Origin: Clarkia xantiana subsp. parviflora
Taxonomy: Eukaryota > Streptophyta > Magnoliopsida > Myrtales > Onagraceae
Reading direction: 5' to 3'
Assembly: GCA_036873135.1 (NCBI GenBank)
Contig: JAPTYO010000007.1
Coordinates: forward strand, 61,676,383-61,740,382
DNA length: 64,000 bases
The translations under genes were made by a program, and so were the position numbers. Position 1 is the stretch's first letter. Every line of letters starts with the position of its first letter. The notes below the pieces were generated by a model. It was given only the letters and a program-made list of their open reading frames with translations. It was not told where the DNA came from and searched no databases. Of the stretch, positions 55,091 to 64,000 are shown piece after piece.

Positions 55091-55604
55091 TGCGTAGTAA
55101 CTTCAAGGGTTAACCCCACCCCCAGCGTCCGAAGCGCCAACCACCTCCACTCATGCCCACTGCGGGGGAAACCATATACATACAACTCTATATGCACAGG
55201 ACACAGAGCATGAGTAGCACAGGGGCCAAGCCCCCACTTGTAGAGGTGCAAGGTGTTCATACCGCGGAGGTAGCCTCAGAACTGAGCCACGAAGGCAAAA
55301 TCACTGTCCGAGGATAACACTCATTAACAAAGAAGCAGTATTTTCCAATAGCCACTACCATTTTAAACGGCAATGACGAAACGACGTTTGCTATTCCATT
55401 TAACATCACCCAATCCAAAGAACCCCTTATGAGACAACAAGGGGTATCAGATCACTAAGGAGTAGAACCTGGACTCACCACCATGCTGGATACAATAGAA
55501 ACATCAGAAGAGACGAAGGGAGTAAGCCCAGAGTTGACGGTGGCACAACACTCTATATCCGACCCAAGCATAGATAGGAGAGAGGGCAAGGTCAGGAGGG
55601 GAAA

Positions 55605-55835
55605 GAAAAAAACAGTGGTCCGTCAGAAAAAATAGCGGTCCTACAGGAAAAAACAGCAGTCCATCAGAAAAAATTAGCGGTCCGTCGGGAAAAAACAGCG
55701 GGCCGTCAGGAAAAAACAGCGGTCCGTCAGGAAAATACAGTGGTCCGTCAGGAAAAAACAGTGGTCCGTCAGAAAAAACTGCGGTTCGTCAGGAAAAAAC
55801 AGCGGTCCGTCAGGAAAAAACACCAGTCCGTTATG
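55605..55835. repeat. 21-bp tandem array (about 11 copies) in D1
   Basis: Unit GGAAAAAACAGCGGTCCGTCA with substitutions. Gives a basic spurious ORF (QEKT-rich). Confidence 0.92.
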
Positions 55836-56329
55836 GTACCCTACAAATCCATCAAGACCGACCTACTAAAGGGTACGTCCCAAAGTGCACAAAGATCAAA
55901 TGCTTATTACGAGGGCAGAAGACACGTGCATGGACGATACTACTTGTCAAAGGGGGGAGTATGATGAACAAAGCATGGAAAAAACCCCTTAGTGGGGAGA
56001 AAAATAAAATCACCTAAACACTACCAAAGGTAATGAAGGGTGGAACTAAACATCCTCCATGTATCAACTATACAAGCAAGGGCTGACCTAGGCAAAACAC
56101 TAAGGCACCCAAAAAACAAGCAACTACCAAGTTCCTAAGGGGGAAACACCTATATCAAACACTCGCCTCAGAGATGCTCCAAAAAAACTCCAATAAAAGG
56201 GTGACACGGACAAAAGGCCACAGTCCGAAAGCTAAATAAAACGAGACCAAGGCTCGTAATTCTTACCGTCATATAATTTCATCATATGACGTGAAATATC
56301 TTAAATCTAATAAAAGCATTTTTTTGTAT

Positions 56330-56560
56330 GTGTATTAAGCTTCTCTAAAACAGGGGGCAAGGAAAATTTCAACGTTCCTCGAGCACCCAATAAGGGCCGG
56401 GATCGTCTTAAAGCTTCTCTAAAACAGGGGGCAAGGAAAATTACAACGTTCCTCGAGCACCCAATGAAGGTCGGGACCGTCTTAAAGCTCTTTTAAACAT
56501 GGGGCAGGGAAAATCGCGACATTCCTTGAGCACTCAATAAAGGCCGGGATCATCATAAAG
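56330..56560. repeat. ~77-bp tandem repeat (3 copies) before the D1 polypurine tract
   Basis: Unit TTAAAGCTTCTCTAAAACAG, GGGGCAAGGAAAATT, CGTTCCTCGAGCACCCAAT. Reverse-complement counterpart at 3590-3895. Confidence 0.88.
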
Positions 56561-56626
56561 GTACATTTCACAACCCGCTTGGGCAATACTCCACGAAAAT
56601 AGAGTCAAGTAAAGGTTAAACCATTT

Positions 56627-56643
56627 CTTGGCTCGGGGGCAAA
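56627..56643 (+). promoter_or_regulatory. Polypurine tract of D1
   Basis: CTTGGCTCGGGGGCAAA immediately before the 3' LTR start TGTTGGATAT. Confidence 0.85.
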
Positions 56644-57495
56644 TGTTGGATATAAGCTTAAGCTATTATAAGTTAGACCCGATAAATGGGCCATAACCGA
56701 ATATAACTCGAAACTTGGAAAAGAGACACCTGAGGCCCAACACTTAAGCCCAAGAACGACACGGGTGGCGAAGCCTACTCAGAAAGCCCGAGGGAAAAAT
56801 TCCATCGGGAGTACGACCCGAGCAGGGCCACCTTGGGGATACCCGCCCGGGTATCTCCCATTCGTCCAGACGAGTTCCCTCGCCTGGACTTCTACCCCCG
56901 GACGATATTTCGCCCGGGGCTCGCCCTTGGAGGCCATTCCCACACACTTAATCACATTATGCTCATCTACGGTCGAACCGAGGTCAAGTGCACCATATTT
57001 ACGGTCAAGGCCAACTTATATTACGAACCCGCCACAATCTGACCAGGAAACCACTGGAACCGGGGCGGTCCGATAGGAACTCTATAAATAGAGGCCTCCT
57101 CTCCTAATTTGAGAACAATCTTGTTATCTCTCACTCAAGCTTTGCCTTCTCTCTACTTTATTTCTCTAAAATGCCTATACTCATTTAAGCAATGAAGAGG
57201 GCACACCGAGCACCACCCCCCCCTTGGGTGTCGGTATTGCCCCTTTTGAAGGTATCACGAGGAGAAGGAAGGGCGGAGGTCCCAAGTAAGAAGGCACTCA
57301 GGACACCGTGAGCAAATAGTGGGCTCATTGGGAACCCCATCCCCGGTGCCCACCTAGAGGTATACGAGAAGAAGAAGCCCACGGGGCGGGCATATGAGAA
57401 GAAGAAGCCCACGGAGCGGGAATACTAGAAGGAGAAGCACATAAAGAAGGAGAGAACGGAAGGAGAAGCCCACGAAGGAAACTCGTGTGCAAACA
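56644..57495 (+). mobile_element. 3' LTR of D1 (family D)
   Basis: 852 bp, TGTTGGATATAAG to GTGTGCAAACA. TATA box at 57083-57090. It lacks part of the CCCGAGCAGG repeats present in the 5' LTR. It is followed by CGGAT and the resumed LINE frame. Confidence 0.9.
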
Positions 57496-57734
57496 CGGAT
57501 GTCTAGTCTCGCCAAATAAGTGGTGTGGTTGAGAACATGAATATTGTGGGCGTCAAACTTCATAGATCATGCCCATACATTCATCATTTGTTCTTCGCCG
57601 ATGATTCTCTATTATTTGTCCAAGCGGAGGAGGCTAATATTTGAATGCTTAAGCGAATTCTTGACTTGTATAGCGCAGCGTCAGAAAAAGGTATTAATTT
57701 TGCTAAGTCAAGTATATATTCCAGCACGAATACA
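57496..57734 (+). pseudogene. LINE reverse transcriptase fragment, 3' part
   Basis: Continues the RT cut at 40296: after DVLSRQ-like sequence (one stop) it has HHLFFADDSLLFVQAEEAN with the intact FADD catalytic box, and INFAKSSIYSS. Ends at 57734, where B2 begins. Confidence 0.88.
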
Positions 57735-57879
57735 TGTAAACACCTAATTTTGGACCACGCGCGACACGCGTTACATGTGGTGCATTAAATGGGAAAATGT
57801 CAAATATGGCAAGTCACGAAGCTTCCAAGAATGGTCCAGGGTTTATTAGGATATTATATGTATTTATTAATAGGGATAT

Positions 57880-58088
57880 TATTAGATGTACATATTTGTA
57901 CATACATAGATAGGTACTCATACTTGTATAGATACATGGTACCTTAGGTTGACTTGTATAGTTGACTAGTTAGTTATGATTGATCTCCTATATATAGTGG
58001 CATCCTAACATGTAAATACTTGGTTGATTCATTATACATACTTGATTATTATACATATGATTCAACCCCCTCTCTACACTATCTAATA
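57880..58088 (+). mobile_element. 5' LTR of the TA-ended copia-type element
   Basis: 209 bp with TATATATAG (TATA-like, about 57990-58000). Nearly identical to the 3' LTR (a few substitutions, for example TTATGATT against TTAGGATT), so the insertion is young. Confidence 0.93.
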
Positions 58089-58100
58089 TGGTATCAGAGC
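58089..58100 (+). promoter_or_regulatory. Primer binding site TGGTATCAGAGC
   Basis: Immediately after the LTR end; complementary to the 3' end of plant initiator methionine tRNA. Confidence 0.92.
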
Positions 58101-60027
58101 TGTGGTTTTTCAGCTTCGGTTTCAGTCTTTCGAGAGGATTTTTCATCGATTTGAGCTTGGATCTTGAGGATTTCAGCTTCGATTCATTGGATTACTTGAA
58201 GATCATTCAGTTGCTGATGTATTTCGTGAATTTTCTGCTCAATAATTTCTGTTTGGATTGAGGATTTCAGCATTATTGGATCAGTTGTTCAGCATTTCGG
58301 TTTCAGCATTTCAGTTTGCTGCATGTACTGTTTCATCGATTTGGAGTTTGTTCATCGATTCTTGATCGATCCTGTGATTTGGATTCGATCTAGTGTTGTA
58401 CCACGAGTCTAATATCGATTGCTGCTGCTGGATTGATCGATTCTTTGCTCTGGAATTTGGATTACTGCTGCTGCAATTCAGTTTTCAGCTGCTGGTTTTC
58501 AGCTTGCGTAGAAAGTTTGATGAAATCTGAGATTGATTCCTTTGATTCTCTTCTTCGTGCTTGTTGTTCCCGTGGAACTAAACCAATTGCGATCATTTCT
58601 GTGGTGGTGCGATTGTCATATTCGTTGCGGTTTTACGTTGATTTGGATTATTGCAGCTGCGTTTCTGCAATTTCTGGTCAAGTTTCTGCTGGTTTTGGCT
58701 GGACTTCAATTCTGCAATTCGAGGTTTCATTTCGAGATTTCTGCATTTCATATGCTATCTAAGCATCATTGCGAAGCTTTTGTGAAGATCTGAGCATCAC
58801 TAACGCTTCTTGGAGGTAATTGCAATTCGATTTTCGTTTTCGCGCCTATTTTGCTGTTGGATGTTCGATCTTTGATTTCGAGCTTGTTTCTTGATCATTT
58901 GCTGCCATTCGAATTGCATTGGATTCGCATTTGATGCTGCTATTGATTCCAAGCTGCAATTTGTTGATATCTGCTATGGATTTGTTCAATTTTGGATTCG
59001 TTTGGAGCTGCATTCTGTTCTTGTTGCTGCAGTGTTCTTGCTGCAAATTTGTTCAAATTCATCCTGGATTCTTGATTATTTGCTGCAATTTGGACTGGAT
59101 TAGTTGCGCCTTTAGGTTGCTATTGGATTCCAGCTGGTTTGTTGTTCGATTTCGACGATTTGAAGTTGAATCGAATTGATTTTGTTGAAGAACACTTGAA
59201 GAACATCTTGAAGTTCATGCTGTTCTTCATGCTGCCCAGAATTTCGAATTGGCTGATTAATTGCGTGCTTCGCTGGATTCGAACACACGACCTATTGCTT
59301 CAGTTAATTCGTGGAAATTCTGCGTTTCGTTGGTTTCGAACCCGCGACCTCAGCCTTTGTGTCGTGCACCCTCCGTACACCGGGATTTTAGCATTGTTTT
59401 GGCTTGTTTCGTGCACCCCGGTGCTCCCTCATGTGCTATGCACGTGACTGGTTCGTTTTGGACGAATTTTGGACTAATTTGGGGCTATTTTGAAGTAATT
59501 TGGGAAGTTTGGGGCTTCTTTGCAAGCTTTTGGATATTTGAGGCTGTTTTAGGCAGTTTTCAAATTTGGGATGCTCTTTTGAAGACTTTGGGGCTGTTTT
59601 GGAGCAGTTTCGAAGTTTGGAGCATTTTTGCTGGATTTGTGAAGTTTGGGGCTAATTTGAGGATAGTTCTGAAGATTGGGGCTGTTTTGAGGACAGTTCT
59701 CAAGTTTGGGGCCGTATCCCGAAAATTGGATTTTCGAGGGGCCGTTTTGTGAAGTTCTTTGGAGCTGTTTTGAGGACAGTTCCCAAGTTTGGGGCCGTAT
59801 CCCGAAAATTGGATTTTCGAGGGGCCGTTTTGTGAAGACCGGGTTTGTTAGACCTTGGCATTTTGGAGCGGGTTTTAAATTTCCCATGGATCATTTGAGC
59901 GGGTTTTGATTCCCTTGGCTCATTTTGAACGGGTTTACCCTTGGCTCTATTTGACCGGGTTTTGATTGGACCTTGGCATTTCATTAATCATCGGCCTTTT
60001 CTCTCAAATTTTCCTTTTAATTCTTTA
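58101..60027 (+). other. Noncoding interior of the TA-ended element
   Basis: T-rich with TTCAGC/TTTCAGCATT repeats (58110-58500) and TTGCTGCA motifs. An 87-bp direct duplication lies at about 59700-59841 (GGGGCCGTATCCCGAAAATT in both). ORFs of up to 163 codons are low-complexity and show no retroviral motif. Confidence 0.8.
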
Positions 60028-60057
60028 GAAAGGAAGAAGAAGGAAAAGATGAGGGAA

Positions 60058-60266
60058 TATTAGATGTACATATTTGTACATACATAGATAGGTACTCATA
60101 CTTGTATAGATACATGGTACCTTAGGTTGACTTGTATAGTTGACTAGTTAGTTAGGATTGATCTCCTATATATAGTGGCATCCTAACATGTAAATACTTG
60201 GTTGATTCAGTATACATACTTGATTATTATACATACGATTCAACCCCCTCTCTACACTATCTAATA
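60058..60266 (+). mobile_element. 3' LTR of the TA-ended copia-type element
   Basis: Same length and ends as the 5' LTR; preceded by the purine tract AAGGAAGAAGAAGGAAAAG and followed by GATAT. Confidence 0.93.
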
Positions 60267-61835
60267 GATATTTAGTATTTAATAGCAGAATAAATGAGTG
60301 TAATTTATTTTCTTATTAGACTAAACTATGTATTATATATAGTGGTCAGATTTACATTGAAAATAGGGGGACCGATAGAAATAAATAAAAATTGTTTAGT
60401 AGAAACTCTTCGGATGCTTCTACTACTTTTCATGATTAAGATATATATATTATATATATATATATACATATGCTATTCTTATATTATGTTAATAGATAGA
60501 AGTAGATCATCTTTTCTAGTTGCTACAGAGTCACTCCACCTTAGACCTTCATTGGAGGTCGTCTCCAACCCGAGCACCACACTAATCACCACCAACCTGC
60601 TCCTTCCCACCGGTGACCTCACCTCTTCACCGTCGTTCTTGTCCACGCTCTGCCTGACTCCGACGAGACCATCACTACTCGCTCCGGTCAGCGGTGGATT
60701 GCTGCTCTCCCCGTCTCGTCACTGAGCTCAGCCCGCCCAGCATCGGTCGACTCTGTTTCTGACCGAGGACCGCTCTGACAACCATTTTCTGACACTCCGT
60801 AGTCGAAGTCGCTCCGTTCGCTGATCCCTTCACCTATGTCGCTGTTCGTTGACTCCTTCATCTATTTTACTATGTAAGTTTTCTATATTTTTTTATTGTT
60901 TTTCTTGTATTTATTATATATTAGGCTAGATAATAATCAAGTAAAAGTTTTATTATTTCTTTTCTTTGCACATGTGTTCTTAAATTCTTATTATACTAGG
61001 ACATATCAATTAACCAAATTTGTTTTTTTTACGTAATAGGTTCTGTTTCGATTTAAATATCTGATAGTGTTCTTAGTTTTTTTTTTATATGGAATCGGTT
61101 CGTAATTGATATTACTTCACAATGAAAATGGAATTTTTTTAAATTGAGTACAGAAAGAGCGAATGTAAAAATCAAGTTTATTTTCTTAATTGAACCCCCT
61201 AATTTGTATCTTTGATCGTAGACCATTTTGAAACTTAGCTGCTTAATTTATTATTCCCCAAGAAATGTAGGTTTCTTGTTAGCCTAGCCTAGCTAATTAA
61301 CTAGCGCCGACTCTTAAAAAAAAACCATATTATTCAAAAAGCTCCCGCAACATCGAAGGTGGGAAATAAAAGAACAGGCAACAGTCAACCGAAAATGGCT
61401 ACCAAAAAAGCTTCCGCAACGACAAAGATGGAAAACATTCGAGAGGGCCACAGCCACCCTTTAATCGGCTAGCAAATAAAGGGTGCTTCCGCTAGGTTGA
61501 AAACCCGAGAGAGCGGTCTAGGCAAAATCAGGAAATGAGGGGCATGATTATAAATTCATAAATTGCAAGCATGGAAAAATGAGTGAAAATAAACTACCGA
61601 TGGATTGAAGACCTCAAGAGGCAGTATGCAAAAATTAGGGAGATGAGGGGCACAGTCGAAAATACCTCAATATCGACCGTGGCAAAAGGTGAGAATAATA
61701 GAGAAATTAAAAAGGAAAAGAAAAAAAAAAAAAAAAAGAGAAATATCCCGTTAGGTTGTCGCGCCATGTGCAATTTAGGCAAAAATTAGGGACAAACATT
61801 CATGCGCATGTGTATTTTCTACGACACGACATTAA

Positions 61836-63677
61836 TGGGCCGCCGTAATTGGGAGCCCATTAATATAATCTAGTTACCTAAGTAATTAGGTAATGTCACA
61901 TTAGGGATATTTGGCTAGGCTTAAAATCCCAATGGACATGAGAGGCCCAAAATTGGGCCTCCCCTAGGAAATGGCCGGCCGAACTTAAGTGAGGGAAAAG
62001 TGGACTTTTCACCATTGCCTTAGGAGGTGCCAAATTGCGTCAAGAAATTTACTTCGGAGATTCATCCTGCGAAGAAGGGTTAAGAACCTATAAACTGTCT
62101 GAAGTTTACTCCATGTGAGATTTTTGGTGTTTGAAGATTAAAATGTTGAAATGGACAGTCCTAGGTTTTATTTTTGTTGAAATTTGGTGTATTCGCGCAT
62201 CTTTTTCTCTCCATTCAAACATTTTCATCGACCCTTTCACCCACTCATAATCCACCACTCTTTACTTTTTATAAAATTGCCAAATTTCTCCTAAAATTTG
62301 AACATCCGAAATAAAATGTTTCCAGCAGAGTGGTGTAGAGTGATTTTCAGCGACAATAGAGCGAGATTTAATTGTGCGGATGTGGCCACCTTCTTAGGTG
62401 ATGGTCCAGGCAAGGTTACGAGAAGGGAGCGTGCATGAGAGCTCCTATTTGACAGCCGGTTTCGTCGGGATTAGCATCTCTAAAGTAATCACACCGAGAC
62501 ACCAAATTTTAATAAAAATGAAACCTGGGACTGTCCATTTTATCATTTTAAACTTCAGACACCAAAATCTCACATGGAGCAAACTTCAGACTGCGAAGAA
62601 TCGACTAAGACTTTTTTGTGAAGCATAATCCGCGTAAGGCTTCTCTAACTGGTACATCTACGAGAACTGTCCAACGGATCGAGAACTCCCCTTCAAGCAA
62701 TCTAAGGTACACAGTAGCTTAGTAGGTATGTGAACTATCTTCCGATGCGTATTAGTTACCTAGCACATATCTTGGTATTGTTTCTGTTCTATCTACACCC
62801 CTTAATCCTTCATACAACACTCCTAAATGATGAGTAGCACGATGCCCGTCGTGTCCGCCGGTCGCACAGAAAACCTCGTATGAACTATTCCAAAGCATGG
62901 CTGGATTGAAGACAAATGTTAATGTATTGGTCAACAACATATTAACCGGCACCCTCCCATTCCGGCGAGTGGGAGCTATTGGCATTTGGAGATTGGGTCG
63001 CTGTAATTAGGAGGCCATTAATATGAGCATGTTACCTAAGACAATTGGGTAATGTCACATTAGGGATTTCGGGCTTGGCCAAAAATCTCAATTGACATGA
63101 GATGCCCAAAATTGGGCCTCCCTCATATACATGGCCGGCCGAACTAGGGAGGTGTTAGGAATTTATTATGAGCTAATCGCTTCTTCCTTTGTGGTGATAT
63201 AAGAAGAAATCCCTCCCCCATAAATAATACCTAGTTCGGCCGAAAGTACCAACTCCCTAGGAGGTGCCAAATGGTGTCAAACGATTTATTCCACTGATCC
63301 ATCCCGACTAAAGAATCGATAGAGGCTTTGTTGTGGAGCATAATTTGTGTAGGGCTTCCTTAACCAGAACCTCTACGGGAACCGTCCGGCGGATCGAGAA
63401 CTCCCCTCAGTGATCTTGGGATTGCGGAAGCAATATAGGTATGTGCACTATCTTCCGCTGCGTATTAGTTACCATGCACGTATCTAGATTTTTATTTCCG
63501 TAGTATTTAGCCCTATAATCTAACCAACGTACCTCGCATCATTGATGGTGTTGTGTGGATGTGATTTTTGCAATTTTAGTGAGCTTGTCTTTTGTCTTTA
63601 CTCAAAGTCTTGTGAAAAAATAATAGAAAACCAGAATAGGTAACTGAGATGACAAAATGAATTATTATTGAGATAAT
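61836..63677 (+). repeat. Near-identical second copy of 36403-38235
   Basis: The sequences agree at all but roughly 14 positions in 1.84 kb by eye, including the MITE (62077-62591, duplications at 62068-62076 and 62592-62600). Same orientation, about 25.4 kb apart. This copy starts inside module 1 and interrupts B2 internal sequence; the match ends at GAGATAAT. Confidence 0.93.
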
Positions 63678-64000
63678 CTAAATCTAAATCTAATCTAAAT
63701 CTAATCTAAATATTATACTAATTCTGATTGTCAAGCTATAAGAGCTTGACACATCAGATTGGCCAACCAATCTAAATAGAACACATCAACACACATCAGC
63801 AATCTCCTTTCGTTATCAGCAATCTCCTTCCGTTACGTTCTATAATATCAGTTATCTATCATTTGTTGCACTCCATTCTTCTAGATGGAGTTACGATCTA
63901 TATATATCCTGATGATCCTAGCTAGAGAATAAACCTCTGCTTGACACATAAGCACTGAGAAGGAATGGAATGGTGACACGTGTCCTCTCATTAGCATCTT
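63678..64000. other. Unassigned right end of the window
   Basis: Begins with a CTAAATCT/CTAATCT microsatellite (63676-63712), then a perfect hairpin GTCAAGCT-ATAAG-AGCTTGAC (about 63729-63751). Nothing coding recognised; may be the start of another retroelement. Confidence 0.5.

Larger units (their letters stand above)
53998..56643 (+). other. 3' internal region of D1
   Basis: Begins with the rest of the 55-bp satellite (to about 54090). Then unassigned sequence homologous in reverse to D2 (6230 to 3517), with no gene. Three minisatellites lie inside (listed separately). Confidence 0.75.
40297..57495 (+). mobile_element. Element D1: noncoding LTR element (LARD-like) inserted in a LINE
   Basis: The 5' LTR (40297-41222) and 3' LTR (56644-57495) match, with a degenerate primer site after the first and a polypurine tract before the second. 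The internal part, leaving out E2, is about 6.6 kb of minisatellites and unassigned DNA with no gag or pol motif. The first ~7 bases of the 5' LTR and the left TSD are lost. The LINE reading frame nevertheless resumes across the element (LVA then DV), which fixes the borders. The 3' half matches D2 in reverse. Confidence 0.85.
57880..60266 (+). mobile_element. Non-autonomous copia-type LTR element with TA...TA ends, TSD GATAT
   Basis: Two 209-bp LTRs (57880-58088 and 60058-60266) begin TATTAGATG and end ATCTAATA, so the ends are TA...TA and form an inverted repeat. GATAT flanks at 57875-57879 and 60267-60271. Primer site TGGTATCAGAGC (58089-58100) matches the plant initiator-Met tRNA site used by copia elements. 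A purine tract lies at 60028-60057. The 1.9-kb interior has no gag, integrase, RT or RNase H motif. TA-ended copia elements with ~200-bp LTRs are known (tomato TARE1); whether this one is related needs a search. Confidence 0.93.
57735..61835 (+). mobile_element. Element B2: 5' part of a family B LTR retrotransposon
   Basis: Starts TGTAAACACCTAATTTTGG in the LINE; ATACA (57730-57734) would be its left TSD. The LTR is split by the copia-type element at 57880-60266 and resumes at 60272. It has a C-rich exon-like part (60530-60790), a donor-like TATGTAAGTTT near 60870, an AT-rich stretch, and the AACTAGCGCCGACTCT block near 61300, corresponding to ACTAGTGGCGACTCT in B1. From about 61330 to 61835 noncoding repeats (CTTCCGCAAC) and the block shared with B1 internal (20320-20543) follow. 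The rest is replaced by the segmental copy at 61836. Confidence 0.7.

Noticed and set aside
40297..57495. Possible endogenous pararetrovirus in the noncoding elements
   Set aside because: No coat, movement or pararetroviral RT motif; the only RT sequences are Tat-type gypsy or LINE.
63676..63712. Interstitial telomere-like repeat
   Set aside because: Unit is CTAAATCT/CTAATCT, not the plant CCCTAAA repeat; a simple microsatellite.

Overview
This window is a stack of nested plant LTR retrotransposons. I see no host gene. The Ty3/gypsy pol fragments carry a second RNase H after the RT-linked one, the hallmark of the plant Tat lineage. Several elements also carry an extra gene antisense to gag-pol between pol and the 3' LTR, another known Tat-lineage habit. 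LINE fragments, a copia-type LTR pair with a TGGTATCAGAGC primer site, MITE-like elements and many minisatellites complete the picture. This fits a repeat-rich (pericentromeric-type) region of a flowering plant; I cannot name the species. Nesting was worked out from LTR pairs and 5-bp target site duplications (TSDs) read by eye.

Left part (1-35290). A broken LINE (1-1643, minus) and a Tat pol fragment (1644-3060, minus) lie beside a 456-bp palindrome made of two inverted LTR U3 ends (3061-3516). Then comes a large noncoding minus-strand element (D2: 3517-6748 plus 31661-34482, 5' LTR-like end at 34483-35284), holding a solo LTR (4443-5171, TSD AGAGT). D2 was entered by element B1 (6754-31660, minus, TSD CTTGC). 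B1 was entered by element E1 (8308-19304, plus, TSD CCGTA) and by element E3 (20544-30905, minus, 5' end deleted). E1 has gag, protease and a second gag-like block but no RT, RNase H or integrase. E3 has gag to integrase plus a spliced antisense gene.

Middle (35285-39885). Unassigned sequence, two related LTR-like modules containing a 514-bp MITE flanked by 9-bp direct repeats, and two foldback-like AT-rich elements with different GC-rich cores.

Right part (39886-64000). A plus-strand LINE RT (39886-40296 and 57496-57734) is split by noncoding element D1 (40297-57495). D1 was split by element E2 (45188-53997, TSD GATAC), which has the same LTR family as E1 but the opposite content: protease to integrase present, most of gag deleted. 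The LINE was also cut by B2 (57735 onward), which was entered by a 2.4-kb noncoding copia-type element with unusual TA...TA LTR ends (57880-60266, TSD GATAT). The window ends with a nearly identical 1.84-kb second copy of the 36403-38235 segment.

All retrotransposon genes carry stops or frameshifts. The most interesting points are the gag-only/pol-only pair E1/E2 under one LTR family, the antisense spliced gene kept in three elements, the exon-like LTR of family B, and the TA...TA copia element.
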